The notes beneath the pieces were generated by a model. The model searched no databases. It was not told the DNA's origin and saw only the letters and a program-made list of their open reading frames with translations. DNA of 64,000 bases from an uncultured Pseudomonas sp. (GTDB taxonomy: Bacteria; Pseudomonadota; Gammaproteobacteria; Pseudomonadales; Pseudomonadaceae), in assembly GCF_943846705.1 (NCBI RefSeq), contig NZ_OX044366.1, positions 4,162,838 through 4,226,837 of the forward strand. The letters are read 5' to 3'. Below, in pieces: positions 1 through 7,382 of the stretch. Made by a program: the position numbers and the translations under genes. The stretch's first letter is position 1, and every line of letters starts with the position of its first letter.

Positions 1-998
1 GGCGGCTGATTACTCAGGGCACCGGGCACGCCTTGCGGCGGCAGGCTGCTGGTGCGCTGCTCGTTGACTTGTTGTTCGCTGCGCAGCGCCGGCTGATCCG
101 GGTTGAACATTTCCGAGGTGGATTCCACTGCACTGAAATCCACATCCGCAGACACTTCGGCCTTGTAGCGACCGGAGCCCAGTACCGGCTGCAGAATATT
201 GTGCACGCGCTGAGTGAACAGGCTTTCCATGCGGCGGCTGTAGTCGAACTGTTTGCCGGCCATGGTCAGCTCGGACATTTCCTGAATGTCCGAGAGCAGA
301 TTGCCTTTCTGGTCGACCACGGTGACCTGGGCCTTGTCCATTTCCGGCACGCTGCTGGCAACCAGGTTAACGATGGCCATCACCTGGCTCGGCTCCAGAC
401 CGCGCCCGGAATATAACTCGACCAGCACTGAGGCGCTGGGCTTGCGCTCATCGCGCACGAACACCGAGCTTTTCGGGATTGCCAGATGCACGCGCGCAGC
501 TTTGACGTTGTTCAGGCTGGAGACGGTGCGCGCCAGCTCGCCTTCCAGGCCGCGACGATAGCGGGTAGCTTCCATAAACTGGCTAGTGCCCAGGCCTTGC
601 TCCTGGTCAAGAATCTCAAAGCCGACACTGTTGTCTTTCGGCGACACCCCTGCCGCAGCCAAACGCATACGCGCCCGCGCCAGGTCATCAGCCTTAACCA
701 GCAATGCACCGGAGCTGGGCTCCACGGTGTATTTGATATCGGCAGCGGATAACGTCTCCATCACTTGCGAGGCGTCCATACCATCAAGGCTGCCATACAG
801 CGGACGGTAATCAGGCTGTTGCGACCACAACACCACGGCAAAACCGATAGCCACGCTGGCGGCCAGGCCGACCAGCAGCCCGATCTGCCGCAACATCGAC
901 ATATCGGCGAGGTTTTCCAGAAAGGCCAGGCCGAACAATGGTTTTTTCGGCTCACCAGCGGTGGTGGCAGGTACGTTTGCGGCGACAGCTTCAGCCAT
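1..998 (-). CDS. fliF: Flagellar MS-ring protein FliF (N-terminal part, cut by left edge)
   Basis: FliF forms the inner-membrane MS ring on which the flagellar rotor and export gate are built. About 332 N-terminal residues are visible; the family is usually 560-600 residues, so the C-terminal half lies outside the window. After a short cytoplasmic N-terminus there is one membrane helix at about residues 40-58, followed by the periplasmic ring-building (YscJ/FliF) domain, including the stretch KYTVEPSSGALLV. The ATG at 998 follows the fliE stop by 15 bp and has a G-rich Shine-Dalgarno region. The fliE-fliF order is that of the fliEFGHIJ operon, so this gene is probably transcribed from the sigma-54 promoter upstream of fliE. 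Confidence 0.95.
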   Translation of the reverse strand, partial: MAEAVAANVPATTAGEPKKPLFGLAFLENLADMSMLRQIGLLVGLAASVAIGFAVVLWSQQPDYRPLYGSLDGMDASQVMETLSAADIKYTVEPSSGALLVKADDLARARMRLAAAGVSPKDNSVGFEILDQEQGLGTSQFMEATRYRRGLEGELARTVSSLNNVKAARVHLAIPKSSVFVRDERKPSASVLVELYSGRGLEPSQVMAIVNLVASSVPEMDKAQVTVVDQKGNLLSDIQEMSELTMAGKQFDYSRRMESLFTQRVHNILQPVLGSGRYKAEVSADVDFSAVESTSEMFNPDQPALRSEQQVNEQRTSSLPPQGVPGALSNQP

Positions 999-1013
999 GA
1001 TTCAGCCCTACCC

Positions 1014-1343
1014 TTAAACCGGCATCTGCATAATGTCTTGATAAGCCTGAACCAGTTTATTGCGGACCTGGGTCATGGCCTGGAAGGAAACGCTGGCTTT
1101 CTGCGAGGCGATCATCACGTCAGTCAAATCGACACCACTGGTGCCCATTTCAAAGGCAGTGGCCAGTTTATTGGAGGCCTGCTGGGTTTCGTTGACCTTG
1201 CCCACCGCCTGCCCGAGCATCTCGGAAAAGCTCGGCGCACCAGGTTCAGGCGTGCTGGCGACAGGCTTCTGACGCACCATGGCGTCGGCCTGCATGGAAC
1301 GCATTTCCAGCATCAAACGATTGAATTCAACACCCTGGCTCAT
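1014..1343 (-). CDS. fliE: Flagellar hook-basal body protein FliE
   Basis: FliE is the small adaptor between the MS ring and the proximal rod. The product is 109 residues, the normal size, with the conserved C-terminal region containing MIASQKASVSFQAMTQVRNK and the ending QAYQDIMQM. An in-frame GTG four codons earlier (1355) would give a longer form, but its codons contain the GGAGG Shine-Dalgarno that serves the ATG at 1343, so the ATG is preferred. It is the first gene of a flagellar operon with fliF directly downstream, and a sigma-54 site lies about 55 bp upstream of the start. Confidence 0.95.
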   Translation of the reverse strand: MSQGVEFNRLMLEMRSMQADAMVRQKPVASTPEPGAPSFSEMLGQAVGKVNETQQASNKLATAFEMGTSGVDLTDVMIASQKASVSFQAMTQVRNKLVQAYQDIMQMPV

Positions 1344-1396
1344 CTCTACCTCCACTGGCCGCAGTTTTTTGACGCTTTGCGGCGTTTGCAGAGGTA

Positions 1397-1414
1397 TTGC
1401 AACAAGGGTGCCAG
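1397..1414 (-). promoter_or_regulatory. Sigma-54 (RpoN) promoter of fliE operon
   Basis: The minus strand reads CTGGCACCCTTGTTGCAA, a close match to the sigma-54 consensus (TGGCAC, five bases, TTGCA). The GG (1411-1412) and GC (1399-1400) dinucleotides are separated by exactly 10 bp, as sigma-54 requires. It lies about 55 bp upstream of the fliE start. In Pseudomonas, class II/III flagellar genes including fliE are known to use RpoN with FleQ or FleR, which fits. Confidence 0.85.
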
Positions 1415-1437
1415 GTTATCGCGTGAGCGCTCAGCGC

Positions 1438-1659
1438 CTATTTACGTGCCTGCGAGCGGATATACAGCGCCTCAACCTTCTCGCGCGCCCAAGGCGTCTT
1501 GCGCAAAAAGGTCAAGCTGGACTTGATGCTCGGGTCGCTCTTGAAACAACGAATGTCGATCCGTTGCGCCAGACCGTCCCAGCCGTACTGAGCCACCAAA
1601 GCGCTGAGGACAGTTTCAAGGGTGACGCCATGCAGCGGATCTTTTGCAGTGTTAGCCAT
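1438..1659 (-). CDS. VF530-like small DNA-binding protein (DUF2132)
   Basis: A 73-residue basic protein resembling the VF530/DUF2132 family, a small helical fold reported to bind DNA; its cellular role is not established. Family-like features are the N-terminal DPLHGVTLE, the YGWDGL turn, CFKSDPSIKSSLTFLRKTPW and a basic C-terminus. The frame stays open upstream to 1737, but the ATG at 1659 gives the usual family length and removes a low-complexity extension. It is on the same strand as fliE, with the sigma-54 promoter in between, so it is probably a separate transcription unit rather than a flagellar gene. Confidence 0.75.
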   Translation of the reverse strand: MANTAKDPLHGVTLETVLSALVAQYGWDGLAQRIDIRCFKSDPSIKSSLTFLRKTPWAREKVEALYIRSQARK

Positions 1660-1774
1660 GCGGAACCTGTACGGGGATGCGTGAAAGTGCGCCACCTTAG
1701 CCGCGCAGCGCGATAAGCGAAAGCTCCAGCCGCGCAAATGCGCGAGCTGACGCGGATGATAGCTGCCGCCCTAC

Positions 1775-2884
1775 TCACCCCGTTACGGCTGGTGGGGGCG
1801 TGTCCTCTAGAAACACCAGATTCTCCTCCCTGACACGCCGGCCGGCCTCATCATAGAGAAAAGGTAGAAACATATAGCGCCGCCCGGCGGTGACCGGCGT
1901 TGCCTCATGCAGCAAGCCACAGGAAAACACCACTACGCCTCCCGTAGGCGCGGCGTACAGGCCTGAACCAAACTCAGGGAAGCGCAGATAACCGCCCTCG
2001 TACTCGCCACTGTTGAGAAACAGTGACACTGCAAACCCCCGGTGTGCCGTACCTTTGGTGGTGTTGTCGCGGTGCGCGCGAAAGTGCCCTCCCTCTTGGG
2101 CGTCATAACAGCCGATCAGATAACGCTCCATACAGCTTGCCTTGAACTGAAACGCCCGCTGCAACAGTGGTACCACCCGCTCCTGAATACGACGCTGACA
2201 CGCTGCTCGCAACAACGGCTCTTCTAGCGTGCAGTCGCGCCTAACCTTATGGTCACGGCCAAACACCTGCACAGTCTTACCATCGACCTCCTGCATAAAA
2301 CCCGAAGCAGTGCCGCCCTGGGTGCCGTAGTAGTCGATCAAGGCCTGACACAGCGCCGGCTCAAACACCCGCGGCAGAACCAACACCGGAGCCTCACCAC
2401 TGGCCGGGTACGCAGGAGCGATCGGCGGTAAACGCTGCAACACTGCCAACAGAGCGGTCATGTGAGCCTCTTCCTCGCCCTGAAACGGCAAGACGGCCGC
2501 CACCCGCAGCAAAGGGTCGAGCACATAAGTCACGCGCTGATAATCCCCAGATTCCTGCCAACCCCCATATAAGGCACTGACCTTGCGTTCGAAATCCAAA
2601 AAATAGCGAACGCCGGGCAGTGAACTGGCCACCCGCTGTTGACGTTCATCCGCTGGGTCGACCGAGACCCCGAAGAAGGACAGGCTCTGGTCATCAAAAC
2701 GCGGGCGCAACTTGGCAAGCCGCCTAAGTAGTCGAGCGCTACCCGGCTCGGCCGCAGAACCGAAGAAACACAACACGATGTAACGCCCAGCCACCGTATC
2801 GAAGACGAAACGGTCCTTGTTCAGCGTGCGGCAGGTGAACCAGGGGGCTGGCTCGCCCAACCCTATAAATGCGCCGGGTTTCAC
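1775..2884 (-). CDS. Fusion of a redoxin-like domain and a 2OG-Fe(II) oxygenase (prolyl 4-hydroxylase type)
   Basis: A 369-residue, probably cytoplasmic protein with two domains. Residues ~1-155 have a peroxiredoxin/AhpC-TSA look (EPAPWF near residue 11, FFGVSVDP near 70). The segment where a peroxidatic Cys would sit reads CFFGSAAEPGSA and has no TxxC, so peroxidase activity is doubtful. Residues ~165-369 resemble P4H-type dioxygenases: the iron-binding HRD triplet (H271, D273), a distal His in GLLHEATP (H326), and Arg 335/336 to hold 2-oxoglutarate. The GTG start at 2884 is chosen because AAGGAGG lies 6 bp upstream; the frame is open to 3109 but the extension is not protein-like. The substrate is unknown. 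Confidence 0.75.
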   Translation of the reverse strand: MKPGAFIGLGEPAPWFTCRTLNKDRFVFDTVAGRYIVLCFFGSAAEPGSARLLRRLAKLRPRFDDQSLSFFGVSVDPADERQQRVASSLPGVRYFLDFERKVSALYGGWQESGDYQRVTYVLDPLLRVAAVLPFQGEEEAHMTALLAVLQRLPPIAPAYPASGEAPVLVLPRVFEPALCQALIDYYGTQGGTASGFMQEVDGKTVQVFGRDHKVRRDCTLEEPLLRAACQRRIQERVVPLLQRAFQFKASCMERYLIGCYDAQEGGHFRAHRDNTTKGTAHRGFAVSLFLNSGEYEGGYLRFPEFGSGLYAAPTGGVVVFSCGLLHEATPVTAGRRYMFLPFLYDEAGRRVREENLVFLEDTPPPAVTG

Positions 2885-3056
2885 TGCACACCTCCTTGCG
2901 CAAAGCGCAGCGCCACTCAATAGGGAAGCCAAGCGGTTAGCACAAGGATAGTCGGCGAGTATAGGAATGACAGCCAGGTGCGGCTCCGCGCCCCGCGCAT
3001 ACACTCGAGCAGCCTTGGGGCGTGACACGCTGTAGCCGCTGGAATTTTTCAGGCAT

Positions 3057-3092
3057 AAAAAAGCCGGCCCAATACCCGAAGGTATGGCCGGC
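3057..3092 (-). terminator. Rho-independent terminator downstream of putP
   Basis: On the minus strand a GCCGGCC...GGCCGGC stem (3063-3070 with 3086-3092), extended by a partly paired ATACC/GGTAT inner arm around a UUCG loop, is followed by six T (3057-3062). It lies between the putP stop and the start of the redoxin-oxygenase gene. Confidence 0.85.
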
Positions 3093-3150
3093 GCAGTTTC
3101 TTCAATCACTCAGCCTGCCGCAGTAATCTGCAGCGACTGGATAGGTCTTC

Positions 3151-4647
3151 TCAGGCGCGATGGGCGTCCTGGTATTCCTTCTCCGCTTCGTCGAAGCGCT
3201 TGACCATGCTGACCGAAGGACCATTGCCGACTTTGCTGAACACGACGATGGCCAGAGTGGCGAGGATAAAGCCTGGGATGATTTCGTACAGCCCCAGATG
3301 GCCGAGCAGATTCTTCCACAGGATCACGGTCAGGGCACCGACCACCATGCCAGCCAGGGCACCATTGCGGGTCATCTGCTTCCATACCAGCGACAGGATC
3401 ACGACCGGACCAAACGCCGCACCGAAGCCTGCCCACGCATAGGACACCAAGCCCAGCACGCGGTTTTCCGGATTGGAGGCCAGCATGATGGCGACAATGG
3501 CAATCAGCAGCACCATGCTACGTCCGACCCATACCAGCTCAGTCTGCGAGGCACCTTTACGCAGGAAGGCTTTGTAGAAGTCTTCGGTTAGGGCGCTGGA
3601 GCACACCAGCAGCTGGCAGCTCAGGGTACTCATCACTGCCGCCAGGATGGCAGACAACAGAATACCGGCGATCCATGGGTTGAACAGCAGCTTGGCCAGT
3701 TCAATAAACACCCGCTCCGGGTTCTCGGTCACGGGGCCTGCAAGGTCCGGGTGAGCCGCAAAGTAGGCAATACCGAAGAAGCCGACGGCCACAGCGCCGC
3801 TCAGGGTCAGCACCATCCAGGTCATGGAGATGCGACGGGCCGCAGGGATCGACTTAACCGAATCAGCCGCCATAAAACGCGCCAGAATATGCGGCTGGCC
3901 GAAGTAGCCCAGGCCCCACGCCATTAGTGAAATAACACCCACGAAGGTCGCACCTTTGAGCATGTCAAAGTTGGTCGCGTCCTGCAGTTCGATAGCCGCG
4001 AAGGTGGTATCAGCCCCCCCTGTGGCAAGCATCACCACAACAGGAGTGAGGATCAGGGCAAAGATCATCAGCGTGGCTTGTACGGTGTCAGTCCAGCTTA
4101 CCGCGAGGAAACCACCAATGAAGGTGTAGGCAATGGTCGCCGCAGCGCCGGCCCACAAGGCGGTCTCGTAGGACATGCCGAAGGTGCTTTCGAATAGTCG
4201 AGCACCCGCTACCACACCCGAGGCGCAGTAGATGGTGAAGAACACCAGAATCACCAGCGCGGAGAAGATACGCAGCAGGCGGCTGCTGTCTTCGAAGCGG
4301 TTGGTGAAGTAATCCGGCAGGGTCAAGGCATTGCCATTGTGCTCGGTCTGCACGCGCAGGCGGCCAGCGACAAACAACCAGTTCAGGTAAGCCCCGACCA
4401 CCAGGCCGATGGCAATCCAGCCTTCAGACAGACCGGACAGGTATACCGCACCCGGCAAGCCCATAAGCAGCCAGCCGCTCATGTCCGATGCACCCGCCGA
4501 CAAGGCGGTGACAAAGCTACCGAGGCTACGACCACCGAGGATGTAGTCAGAAAGGTTCTTGGTGCGCATATAAGCGAACAGGCCGATCAGCACCATGAGC
4601 GCGATGTACACCACGAAGGTGACAAGCATCGGAGTACTTGCAGTCAT
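3151..4647 (-). CDS. putP: Sodium/proline symporter PutP
   Basis: A 498-residue inner-membrane carrier of the sodium:solute symporter (SSS) family, of normal PutP length, that couples Na+ entry to proline uptake. About 13 hydrophobic helices can be traced. Typical segments are SDYILGGRSLGSFVTALSAG near residue 33, DMSGWLLMGLPGA just after it, and SWTDTVQA near 190. The ATG at 4647 has GAGG upstream, and a strong terminator follows. putA is not adjacent in this window. Paralogous SSS carriers for other solutes exist, but the loop 1-helix 2 sequence is PutP-like. Confidence 0.92.
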   Translation of the reverse strand: MTASTPMLVTFVVYIALMVLIGLFAYMRTKNLSDYILGGRSLGSFVTALSAGASDMSGWLLMGLPGAVYLSGLSEGWIAIGLVVGAYLNWLFVAGRLRVQTEHNGNALTLPDYFTNRFEDSSRLLRIFSALVILVFFTIYCASGVVAGARLFESTFGMSYETALWAGAAATIAYTFIGGFLAVSWTDTVQATLMIFALILTPVVVMLATGGADTTFAAIELQDATNFDMLKGATFVGVISLMAWGLGYFGQPHILARFMAADSVKSIPAARRISMTWMVLTLSGAVAVGFFGIAYFAAHPDLAGPVTENPERVFIELAKLLFNPWIAGILLSAILAAVMSTLSCQLLVCSSALTEDFYKAFLRKGASQTELVWVGRSMVLLIAIVAIMLASNPENRVLGLVSYAWAGFGAAFGPVVILSLVWKQMTRNGALAGMVVGALTVILWKNLLGHLGLYEIIPGFILATLAIVVFSKVGNGPSVSMVKRFDEAEKEYQDAHRA

Positions 4648-5233
4648 TAGGGGATTACCTCTTGATTGTTGTTATTGCGGCAACAGGGAGTAGCCCCATT
4701 GCCAACGTGGCATTTCATACCTGCGGTGCAGGTAAAGCCGGTTACCGCAGTCGGAGCGCAAGGCCCCACTCCAAAAACGCGCGCATGCCGCAAAAACAGT
4801 CGCCCGTAAAACTCCTTTAATTGCCTGCTAGAGCCTTACACCCAGCCAGACTCAGCACGCGCTTAAACCGCTGATAAATACTGCGCACTGCTAACAACTT
4901 AACATCACAGGCATACAGAGCCTGCGCAAGATCAGCCTCGCACGCGACCAGACGAATGTCCTTTAGTGGCACGCTACCTGTATTAGGTCTAGCCCAATTG
5001 CAGCAACTTGGCGGGACATCTTGTGGCAGACATCTGTGCACGGCATAAGCCGGGAACGGAATTTAGTGGCAGAGGCATAAGCGCTTCTTACAAAAAGCTC
5101 TGGAGTTTTTGCAAAATCCTCCAGGCCGGGAACTTCTGGCAAACGTTTGTTTAAAGCGAGTCTTCCCACCTAGCGCGCTAGCATACCCGCACAGTGCCGT
5201 TCTAGACTGCCTGCATAAACATGGAGGTGTACA
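4648..5233. other. 586-bp intergenic region between divergent putP and an HDOD gene
   Basis: No convincing gene. Two short overlapping minus-strand open frames (4817-5041 and 4963-5169) have no recognisable domain and unusual composition (Cys-rich, many Arg/Ser). The stretch holds locally repeated phrases such as TTTAGTGGCA and GGCATAAGC at 4960-5090, and is more AT-rich than its neighbours. It presumably contains the promoters of both flanking genes, but no promoter could be assigned with confidence. A decayed gene is possible. Confidence 0.5.
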
Positions 5234-6091
5234 TTGCAGAGCGAAACATCCGATTACTCAATCTACCGGCGTTTAGTCTCGCAACTGATGCAGGGTGAAG
5301 AGCAATTGCCCAGCCTGCCGACCATCACCATGGAGATCCGCCGGGCCCTGGGCGATCCTAATATCTCTCTTAATGCCTTGGCGCGTTTAGTCAGTCACGA
5401 TCCTGCGCTCAGCGCTCTGCTGATGAAGCATGCCTCCAGCGCGCTGTATCGCCATACCACCCCGCCTAAATCGCTGCTTGAGGTCATCAACCGCCTCGGC
5501 ATGAGCGAAGTCGACCGGATTACCATGGCGCACAGCATCAAAAGCCTGTTCACCCTGCATAGCCCTGGGCATAAACGACTATTTATCGAAGCGTGGGAGC
5601 GCCTGGTGATCAAGGCCAGTACCTGCGCCATGCTGGCGCGCCTGCTGGGCCGGGTGACGGCGGAGCACGCCCTGCTGGCCAGCCTACTCAGTGAGGTGGG
5701 CACCCTGGCCGTGCTCTCAGCCTTTCGCAGCGAGACCATCACACCCTCTACCGAGCTGTATGACAAGCTGTGCAACGAATACAGCCAGTCACTCGGCATC
5801 ATCGTGCTGAAAAAATGGTCGGTAGATGACGACTATATCGAGCTTATCCGCAACACCGGCAATTGGCAGTTCAGCCCGGAAGACACGCTGCAATTGTTGG
5901 ATCTGGTCAACCTAGCGCGTTATCACACGATTAAAGCGCGCGAGCCGAATGCCGACTTACCGCCATTAGAGGAACTGGCGGCGTATCAGAAACTGCTGCC
6001 ACCACAAGACATGATCGACGAGAACGGTGCACTCAGCCTACTGAGCAGTCACCGCGCCGAGATCCTGGCGATTGCGCAAACCTTGCGCTGA
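5234..6091 (+). CDS. HDOD-domain signalling protein
   Basis: A 285-residue soluble protein consisting mostly of an HDOD domain (an HD-related domain lacking phosphohydrolase residues), with typical LPSLPTITMEIRRAL and LVSHDPALSALLMKHA segments. HDOD proteins act in signalling, often linked to c-di-GMP, motility or stress, but the partner here is unknown. The apparent start is TTG: GGAGGT at 5223-5228 is ideally spaced before it, the upstream ATG at 5221 is out of frame, and no other in-frame start lies nearby. Its 3' end is 9 bp from the convergent haemoglobin gene with no visible terminator. A second HDOD gene occurs at 29 kb. Confidence 0.85.
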   Translation: MQSETSDYSIYRRLVSQLMQGEEQLPSLPTITMEIRRALGDPNISLNALARLVSHDPALSALLMKHASSALYRHTTPPKSLLEVINRLGMSEVDRITMAHSIKSLFTLHSPGHKRLFIEAWERLVIKASTCAMLARLLGRVTAEHALLASLLSEVGTLAVLSAFRSETITPSTELYDKLCNEYSQSLGIIVLKKWSVDDDYIELIRNTGNWQFSPEDTLQLLDLVNLARYHTIKAREPNADLPPLEELAAYQKLLPPQDMIDENGALSLLSSHRAEILAIAQTLR

Positions 6092-6100
6092 GCCACTCCT

Positions 6101-6520
6101 CTAACGATCAATTACCTGCGCCCGCATCGGCGCGAGACGGGCCAATAAGCGATTCTGCGCGGGCATGGCGACGCCCTGGCTGCTCATGGCCGTTTGCAGG
6201 TTCTCGACCAGAGCATTGAAATCGCTCGGGGTAAGATTTTGGCCCTTATGGCTTTCCGCCATGCTATCGCCGGTATAGGTGCAGGGGCCACCGGCTTCAA
6301 CGCAGATCTGTTCCACCAGTTTGTCGCGCAAGCGCACGATGTCGATGTTCTCGAAGTGCCGAACGATGCGTGGGTCAGCGGCGATATTCAACAGCATGCC
6401 TTCGACGATACGGGTAATTCCGGCTTGCTCGCCGAGGTCACTGTAGAGGCTGTCGTCTCTAGCTGACTGCTGAGCACAGCCACTCAGGAGCAAAAAAAAT
6501 AGTATCAGCAGGCTGCGCAT
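6101..6520 (-). CDS. Group 1 truncated-haemoglobin-like lipoprotein
   Basis: A 139-residue exported protein. The N-terminus is a lipoprotein signal with lipobox LSGC (Cys 15), so it is predicted to be anchored to a membrane on the periplasmic side, which is uncommon for truncated haemoglobins. The remainder matches group 1 truncated globins: LYSDLGEQAGITRIVEGML, then YTGDSMAESHKGQNLT, where the His after ES is the expected proximal haem ligand. Likely roles are O2 or NO binding or sensing, or electron transfer; none is proven. It is the last gene of a four-gene run with a cupredoxin, a GGDEF/EAL protein and a DUF3034 protein, and starts only 2 bp after the DUF3034 stop. Confidence 0.82.
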   Translation of the reverse strand: MRSLLILFFLLLSGCAQQSARDDSLYSDLGEQAGITRIVEGMLLNIAADPRIVRHFENIDIVRLRDKLVEQICVEAGGPCTYTGDSMAESHKGQNLTPSDFNALVENLQTAMSSQGVAMPAQNRLLARLAPMRAQVIDR

Positions 6521-6522
6521 GT

Positions 6523-7380
6523 TTAAAAACTCCCCTGTACGGAGAGGTAAACGCCGTTCTGATTATCCAGCGTGGCGATTTCACCGAGGCGCGCATAGGC
6601 CAGCACCAGCGCCAGGTTCTTGTTGGGGAAGTAGCCGAGAAACAGATCGGCCCAGTCACTCTCTCCAGCAAAGCTGAGGTTATCCGGCTTCTCTCGATAC
6701 TCCAGCCCCAGCGCCCAACGCGGATTGAACAGCACGGCGATGGAGCCCTCTTTAAGCACCGAGTGACGATCACGCCGATCACCACCAAAGCCCAGCAGGC
6801 CCAGCTCGTTGGCCCGACTGTAGCGGATGCCGCCGTTGAGCAGCAGGTTGTAGCCAAAGGCACCGCCGAGGATCAACCGGCTGGCGTTGAGATAAGCTTC
6901 GGTGTCCTCACTGCGCTGCGCGCCCACCAAACGAGGGATCAGAAAGTCCTTCTGCCGTTTGTGCTGAAGGCCGATTGCCACCTGTGGCAGCTGGTCGTAG
7001 ATCAGGTCACCGAACAGACGTACCTTAAGGCCGAAAACATCCTGACTCAGGCTGTTTTCCGGCAAATTCAGGTTGCGCGCCAAGTTACCCAGATCAAAGC
7101 GCTGGCGGGCATAGGACAGCTCAATCCGGTTATCGAATGCTACGCCAACACCCGCCACATCCAGACGGTAATCGCCGGTTTGCACCCGTGTGGCGAAGAC
7201 GTCAGCGCCCCATTCGCCACGCTCACCATAACCGGACAGCACCGCCCAGGGCGTGATGCCGCCGCCGGCCGCGCCTTCGAGGCTACTGGCACCACCAGTG
7301 GCCAGCATGCGCCCATCGGCCCAGGTCAGATTGGCCAGCAAGGTGAGTAACAGCACGATGCCACGCGGCAGGTTTAGCAT
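6523..7380 (-). CDS. DUF3034 family outer-membrane-like protein
   Basis: A 285-residue exported protein with an N-terminal signal peptide (hydrophobic stretch followed by TWADG) and a Gly/aromatic-rich body of alternating strands ending in Phe (VYLSVQGSF). This pattern suggests an outer-membrane beta-barrel. It matches the DUF3034 family, which has no assigned function. The ATG at 7380 is 3 bp after the stop of the GGDEF/EAL gene; an in-frame TTG at 7386 would overlap that stop and is less likely. Its constant company with a periplasmic copper-type protein and a c-di-GMP protein suggests an envelope role, but this is inference. Confidence 0.78.
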   Translation of the reverse strand: MLNLPRGIVLLLTLLANLTWADGRMLATGGASSLEGAAGGGITPWAVLSGYGERGEWGADVFATRVQTGDYRLDVAGVGVAFDNRIELSYARQRFDLGNLARNLNLPENSLSQDVFGLKVRLFGDLIYDQLPQVAIGLQHKRQKDFLIPRLVGAQRSEDTEAYLNASRLILGGAFGYNLLLNGGIRYSRANELGLLGFGGDRRDRHSVLKEGSIAVLFNPRWALGLEYREKPDNLSFAGESDWADLFLGYFPNKNLALVLAYARLGEIATLDNQNGVYLSVQGSF

Positions 7381-7382
7381 GC

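Noticed and set aside
765..1526. Plus-strand open frame of 253 residues across fliF-fliE
   Set aside because: Lies opposite two recognised flagellar genes and the sigma-54 promoter; its sequence is not protein-like.
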